Source of the DNA: Aurelia coerulea
Taxonomy: Eukaryota; Cnidaria; Scyphozoa; Semaeostomeae; Ulmaridae
Direction of reading: 5' to 3'
DNA: 64,000 nt
Assembly (NCBI GenBank): GCA_039566865.1
Contig: CM076952.1
Location: 13,226,501 to 13,290,500, forward strand
A program made the position numbers and the translations under genes. This document shows, piece after piece, positions 58,889-64,000 of the stretch. Under the pieces are notes generated by a model that saw only the letters and a list, made by a program, of their open reading frames with translations, searched no databases and had not been told where the DNA came from. Numbering within the stretch: the first letter of the stretch is position 1; every line of letters begins with the position of its first letter.

Positions 58889-59312
58889 AAATTCACGCTA
58901 TGTACGGCCCAGAAAAAGCTTAGCTTACCCTTGAGACCTTTTTAGGTGTCTGTTTCAATAAGCACAAGCAATGAAATCAATCGATGTTGCGAATTTCGTA
59001 CGACCTTTTTGAATCTAAAAGAAGTATAAACATTTCCAAACTAGGCAGACAAAACTAACATTTACTTTAGAATTTTCATTCCTCATCTCCATGATTTATA
59101 AAAATGCGAGGATTGATTGGTAGGCGGGTAAAGCACTGTAAGACCAGTACTTGGATTACCGTACTCTCTTGTACTGAAAAATAGGCTATTCTCACCCAAG
59201 GGGTCACTCTGAAATCTCAAAACAACGCATGAAAACTCTATTCTTTACCCCCACGGGATCTGCTTAGCTATGTGTGTAGCCCCTTGAGGCTCAAGCAAGG
59301 TATTAAAAGCTT
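58889..59312. other. No feature recognised
   Basis: Unassigned sequence between the Harbinger and Mutator-like elements. I see no reading frame or exon signal worth calling. Confidence 0.3.
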
Positions 59313-59808
59313 AGAATTGGTAGCATAGCCGTCAAATCTTTCCTTTTGTCAAAAGATCCCGTGGGGTTCTGACTCACGCTCTGATCAGATCGCATTTTCT
59401 CCTATGATTGACCAATCAGGTGCCGTCGTTGTGTTTACTTCCGCGTTTTGCAGCAAAACTTAGGCCATTTTCGGCCGTTTTGACCACTCTCCGGAAAAAA
59501 TCATTGCACGATCGTCGATCGGATAAATCGAATTTCGTCAAAATTTCAATTGGAGAAGATTCTCCATGCTTTGGACCATAAGTGTTTTCGGTATGGCTTT
59601 GCGATCACGAAAAATAGCAGAATTGTGGCATTTTTAAGCTCAATGCAGTCATTCATCGGTTACATACTCTATGATTAGCAAAAAGAAGAGTAGAAAACTG
59701 AAAACCTGAAGAAGAACTAGTGCATACACATACCTCAGATGGATTTAATAACAAACATCCACTTTTTCTGCCACGATCTACAGCGAGTTTCACCAGCAAA
59801 TAACACAG

Positions 59809-60051
59809 TCAACAAAAATAGGCGCAAGAACTTGAATGATCAGCTACATGCCATCGTCGAGTGAGAACAACATCCGATTCCAATGAACAGAAATATGAAT
59901 AAATCAACGGTGAATAACGAATACATGAACTTGCCATGCTGAAGATTACGGGAGTAGCTGTACGTCCACTCTGGCCCAGAAAGAACAATTTTGTGATGTC
60001 TCTTTCGATAAACCATCTGTGGATAAACCGTGCCACCATTCCTTTATCCAA
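59809..60051 (-). other. Conserved 80-codon open frame in the left foldback arm
   Basis: It reads MDKGMVARFIHRWFIERDIT and continues for 80 codons. The inverted arm at 62263-62505 carries the same frame with only two amino-acid differences. It has no known domain. High arm identity alone could preserve it, so coding function is unproven. Confidence 0.35.
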
Positions 60052-61757
60052 CTGCGGCTATCGTTGCCAGATGGAAACCGGCATTAACATTACCAAAACG
60101 ATGTACGAATTGATCGGTCAATAAAAGCATCCTTTTATTGCCAGAAAAATGTCTATCGTCTTATGGTCTAGCAGCTTCATGAAACAGAACTGCAATGCTA
60201 GGTTTAGTGTTCTTACGAATACGAATAACAAGAAGAAATGTACATCTTATTTTCATAACGAGTAAAATAGATTGATCTTTTCGACATTTGAAATACTATT
60301 TATAGAAACTCCTCATGTCAATTTCACATTTTGGGCGGATATCATAAAAAATATTTTATCTTTTAGAAGTCCTTCGTTAGAAAATCACCCCTTCACAGTC
60401 AAGCAACACATTAGCATCAAAGTAAAGTTGGGCAGTTTGCAAACTCATTGCCCATTCATGGAAGAACAACCCTATTTTTTGTAAGATTCTACAACTTTCA
60501 TCCAATAAAGAAAGCTCCTCAAAATTCTCATTTTCTGAGTACAAAATGTTTCGTAAGTGTTTCTTAAAAGTTCCCTCGAATTTCTATCGGTGGTGTAGGA
60601 TCTCTGGGATCTCCTGTACCTTAGATAAAAATTGTGTGGCAAATTATGAAATCATACCACAGTGTAGATCACGTACGAAGTCTCCTGTAAGAAATTACTA
60701 AAAGAAAAGGGAAGTTATTATGTTCCAGTTTCAAAGATTTTATATTCTAGGTGACCTGAGAGTTCAGTTTCTTGACATTTTTCCTATGATAGCGGACCTT
60801 TATCAATGCAACAGCATACACTTTTTCTGCAGGAAACTGCTTGAAAGAAACCGTTGCTGCCTCTTCCATAAATTAAGAAACTCTATTAGAAGCGATGAAA
60901 GGTTATTTCAAATTTAAGGAACTTTTTCAAAGTAAGTTATGAGTTGCAAAAAATGTTTTCAACCAGAAATTGCATTACCAACTCAACTATTACTAAAAAG
61001 CAATAATTTTTGTTATTATTTCGTTTTTTAACACTTCATTGGTTCAAAATGTGGTTCTGAATGAACGTCGACAAACTGTCAGATGGAATTTTGAAAATTT
61101 TGGAACCTTACAAGAAACTTTTTTATTAGAATCAAGCCTAAAGTAAATATAACATTTTGGAAACTGAAACAAATTAATTTCACTTTTCGTTTGGTAACTT
61201 CTTACATGAGATTTCGTATGTGATCTACACTGTTGTGGCATGATTTCATAATTTGCAGCACAATTTTTGTCTGAGGCACAGGAGATCCCAGAGATCCTAC
61301 ACCACCGATAGAAATTTGAGAGAACTTTTAAGAAACTCTTAATAAACATTTTGTACTCAGAAAATGAGAATTTTGAGGAGCTTTCTTTATTGGATGAAAG
61401 TCGTAGAATCTTACAAAAATAGGGTTGTTCTTCCATGAATGGGCAATGAGTTTGCAAACTGCCCAACTTTGCTTTGATGCTACTGTGTTGCTTGACTGTG
61501 AAGGGGTGATTTCTAACGAAGGACTTCAAAAATATAAAATATTTTTAATGATATACGCCCAAAATGTGAAATTGACATAAGGAGTTTCTATAAATAGTAT
61601 TTCAAATGTCGAAAAGATCGATCTTTTTATGAAAATAAGATGTACATTTCTTCTTGTTATTCGTATTCGTAAGAACACTAAACCTAGCATTTCAGTTCTG
61701 TTTCATGAAGCTGCTAGCCTGCTAGACCATAAGACGATAGACATTTTTCTTGCAATA

Positions 61758-62179
61758 CACGTTTTTTTATATAAGAAACTTGGATCAGCACTTAGTACTA
61801 AAAGTTTCTTAATTTCGCATGAAATTTTCGGTGTTTTAGTAGTAAACGTTTCTTAATTAGTTTCTTATTTTTTGGGCCTAAAATTGCGGTATTGTTCGAA
61901 GTTGAGCCTTCTTCTCGACAAAGGGCTTCCATTTTGCATTAACATTGTCATCAAGAAGAAGCCATGCACATTAAGGCAAAAATTTACCAATTTTGCAGTT
62001 AAAAGGCAAGGAAAGACGAATATACCTTTGTTAGAGAGACATAGAATAAGAGAGACGTACAGAAATAAGGTTTTAGAGTTTCTTAACTGTTCTTGAGCGT
62101 AGTACTAGAGTTTCTTAAATTTTTGGTCATCGTAGTACTAGTTTCTTATAAACCAGTTTCTTATAAATAAAAAAACGTG
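61758..62179. mobile_element. AAGAAAC-family element, 422 bp, nested in the foldback arm
   Basis: CACGTTTTTTTATATAAGAAAC and inverted CACGTTTTTTTATTTATAAGAAAC form the ends, with TA at 61756-61757 and TG (mutated TA) after 62179. It is absent from the opposite arm at the corresponding point (about 60140), so it arrived after the arms formed. It holds at least seven copies of GTTTCTTA/TAAGAAAC. Confidence 0.82.
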
Positions 62180-62262
62180 TGAAAGATGGGATGTGACCGA
62201 TCAATTCGTACATCGTTTTGGTAATGTTATTGCCGGTTTCCATCTGGCAACGATAGCCGCAG

Positions 62263-62505
62263 TTGGATAAAGGAATGGTGGCACGGTTTATCCATAGATG
62301 GTTTATCGAAAGAGACATCACAAAATTGTTCTTTCTGGGCCAGAGTGGACGTACAGCTACTCCCGTAATCTTGAGCATGGCAAGTTCATGTATTCGTTAT
62401 TCACCGTTGATTTATTCATATTTCTGTTCATTGGAATCGGATGTTGTTCTCACTCGACGATGGCATGTAGCTGATCATTCAAGTTCTCGCGCCTATTTTT
62501 GTTGA
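62263..62505 (+). other. Conserved 80-codon open frame in the right foldback arm
   Basis: The inverted twin of 59809-60051 (Phe/Leu and Cys/Arg differences only). See that entry for caveats. Confidence 0.35.
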
Positions 62506-63049
62506 CTGTGTTATTTGCTGGTGAAACTCGCTGTAGATCGCGGCAGAAAAAGTGGATGTTTGTTATTAAATCTATCTGAGGTATGTGTATGCACTAGTTC
62601 TTCTTCAGGTTTTCAGTTTTCTACTCTTCTTTTTGCTAATCATAGAGTATGTAACCGATGAATGACTGCATTGAGCTTAAAAATGCCACAATTCTGCTAT
62701 TTTTCGTGATCGCAAAGCCATACCGAAAACACTTATGGTCCAAAGCATGGAGAATCTTCTCCAATTGAAATTTTGACGAAATTCGATCTATCCGATCGTG
62801 CAATGATTTTTTCCGGAGAGTGGTCAAAACGGCCGAAAATGGCCTAAGTTTAGCTGCGAAACGCGGAAGTAAACACAACGACGGCACCTGATTGGTCAAT
62901 CATAGGAGAAAATGCGATCTGATCAGAGCGTGAGTCAGAACCCCACGGGATCTTTTGACAAAAGGAAAGATTTGACGGCTATGCTAGAATTGGTTTATTC
63001 CGTCTCTTTCTACGCAACAAGCAGTCACACGTGTAAAAGCTCTCGCTTC

Positions 63050-63245
63050 AGTTATGTCGTGAAAGAACCGTCGCCGACATAGCCCAAGCCCTTTGGAGCA
63101 GGTACCTGATATCGAAGTCGAAATATTCTAGGCATTTATGAAGATGAAATACAACAGCCAGCTAACCAGGTAGCTGAAGTTTCTTAACAACAAGTTCAGC
63201 AAGCAGTGGAAAGCCAGCAGACCGAGCCAGTAGCAAGTGCTGTAA
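63050..63245 (+). pseudogene. Decayed reading frame of unknown origin
   Basis: Plus-strand segments KNRRRHSPSPLEQVPDIEVE and, after a stop and frameshift, GIYEDEIQQPANQVAEVS then QQVQQAVESQQTEPVASA look like a basic, Ser/Pro- then Gln-rich protein start. They are broken by at least two stops. A GCT|GTAAGC donor-like site follows. It lies just outside the foldback's target duplication. It could be a transposon protein remnant; no family is recognised. Confidence 0.3.
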
Positions 63246-63781
63246 GCTAATATCAATATTCATTCTATCATTTAGGCCCATTTTTTAATCAATAATCTGC
63301 GTCTCGTTCGTTGTCTCGAACATCGTAGGATATCCCACTCTTTACCTTACTATAGGTTTTACTATGCTTGCCTGGGCTTTATATGCGTTTCTTTGTGCGG
63401 GTTGCTCCATTTATTTTGCAATGGAAAGCTCTCTGAGATATTTTTGCATAAAAACCTAACACCACGTGCTGTTTTTTCAATGTGCCAGTAGGTCCCAGCT
63501 GCAAAAATATGTCTTGTATAATTTTACAGAGACATCATTTAGCGACATTTTCGTAACAGTTGTAAAAAGGACTTTTTGATTACGAAGAGAGCTTTGTCTT
63601 ACGTACATCTTTTTTCAAAATTTCATCTTTTTGTCAAAATTTCATTTATAAGTTGAGGGGCACCGCTTATTAGCATAAATCTTCCATACGGTAGCCATAA
63701 TGTGTGTGTGATTTGGTTGTTTGGTTGTGAAATTTTGAAAAAAGATGTTTTAAGTCTTTAAATTGCCAAAATCCAACATTC
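63246..63781. other. No feature recognised
   Basis: AT-rich sequence preceding the terminal LINE fragment, without a recognisable gene. Confidence 0.3.
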
Positions 63782-64000
63782 ATGTGGGATCTGTTCATAA
63801 GAAAGGAAGTGACTTACGACCTTAGAGCAAAAGATCTATTACAGCTACCAAAAGCTAGAACTGTTTTAAACGGCTTAAATTCAATTGCCTTCAGAGGCAG
63901 TATTCTTTGGAACGCTTTACCTGATGAGATAAAGTCAAGCCAATCTATAGCCTCGTTCAAAATACATGTCAAACAATGGAATGGAGACAGTTGCAATTGT
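63782..64000 (+). mobile_element. LINE family B, C-terminal fragment running off the window
   Basis: A plus-strand open frame of 73 codons aligns with the family-B C-terminus: RKEVTYDLRAKDLLQLPKAR, LNSIAFRGSILWNALPDEIK and QWNGDSCNC just before the expected KxCR ending. It is closest to the 23280-23936 copy (TKYDLRTKDLLQIPATK, IKFRGSLLWNSMPD). The 5' part is truncated; the 3' end is beyond the window. Confidence 0.85.

Larger units (their letters stand above)
59322..62985. mobile_element. Mutator-like giant foldback element, 3.66 kb
   Basis: AGCATAGCCGTCAAATC at 59322 is matched in reverse at 62985, with the perfect 9-bp duplication AGAATTGGT at 59313-59321 and 62986-62994. The left arm runs to about 60752 and the right from about 61140, so each arm is about 1.4 kb after discounting the insertion at 61758-62179. 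Identity is high near the ends and lower toward the loop. The loop (about 390 bp) has sequence related to 44227-44589. There is no transposase. Termini and duplication length match the elements at 26636 and 32334. Confidence 0.88.

Overview
This is a window of animal nuclear DNA. It is AT-rich and intron-containing, and most of it is transposable elements. The mix of many 5'-truncated non-LTR retrotransposons (jockey/CR1-type), a two-gene PIF/Harbinger element, hAT, TTAA-target and TA-target MITEs, Mutator-like foldbacks and long ATC arrays suits an early-branching marine invertebrate such as a coral or sea anemone. That assignment is inference from composition. I see no tRNA or rRNA gene, no operon structure and no CRISPR array.

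Host component: four stretches on the minus strand (51077-50910, 45044-44783, 4563-4124, 1894-1019) are open, have good splice sites and have mutually compatible phases. They are best read as exons of one gene spanning at least 50 kb whose introns are filled with transposons. The last exon carries a short motif resembling the exon-junction-complex-binding motif of SMG6 and R3HCC1/R3HCC1L. I cannot name the gene.

Layout. 0-4.6 kb: a hairpin repeat, two host exons and a LINE 3' end with a 145-bp duplication. 4.6-10.5 kb: a hairpin repeat split by a decayed LINE, itself interrupted by an antisense LINE. 10.7-16.6 kb: DNA transposons nested up to four levels deep. 16.7-18.5 kb: two more MITEs. 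18.8-24.4 kb: an almost intact antisense LINE head-to-head with a second-family LINE. 26.4-30.8 kb: a 63-bp minisatellite split by a 3.7-kb Mutator-like element. 30.9-35.3 kb: a hAT MITE, then a LINE broken by a foldback and abutting a TA-flanked element. 38.3-43.9 kb: a 5.6-kb element with 68-bp identical termini. 44.6-51.1 kb: two host exons around a hAT element and a LINE. 51.1-55.6 kb: LINE fragments separated by ATC arrays. 55.6-58.9 kb: a complete Harbinger element (transposase plus Myb/SANT protein), each gene carrying one visible lesion. 59.3-63.0 kb: a 3.7-kb Mutator-like foldback. 63.8-64.0 kb: a LINE running off the end.

Insertions are dated relative to one another by nesting. In the clearest cases, removing an element plus one copy of its target duplication restores the interrupted reading frame or tandem array.
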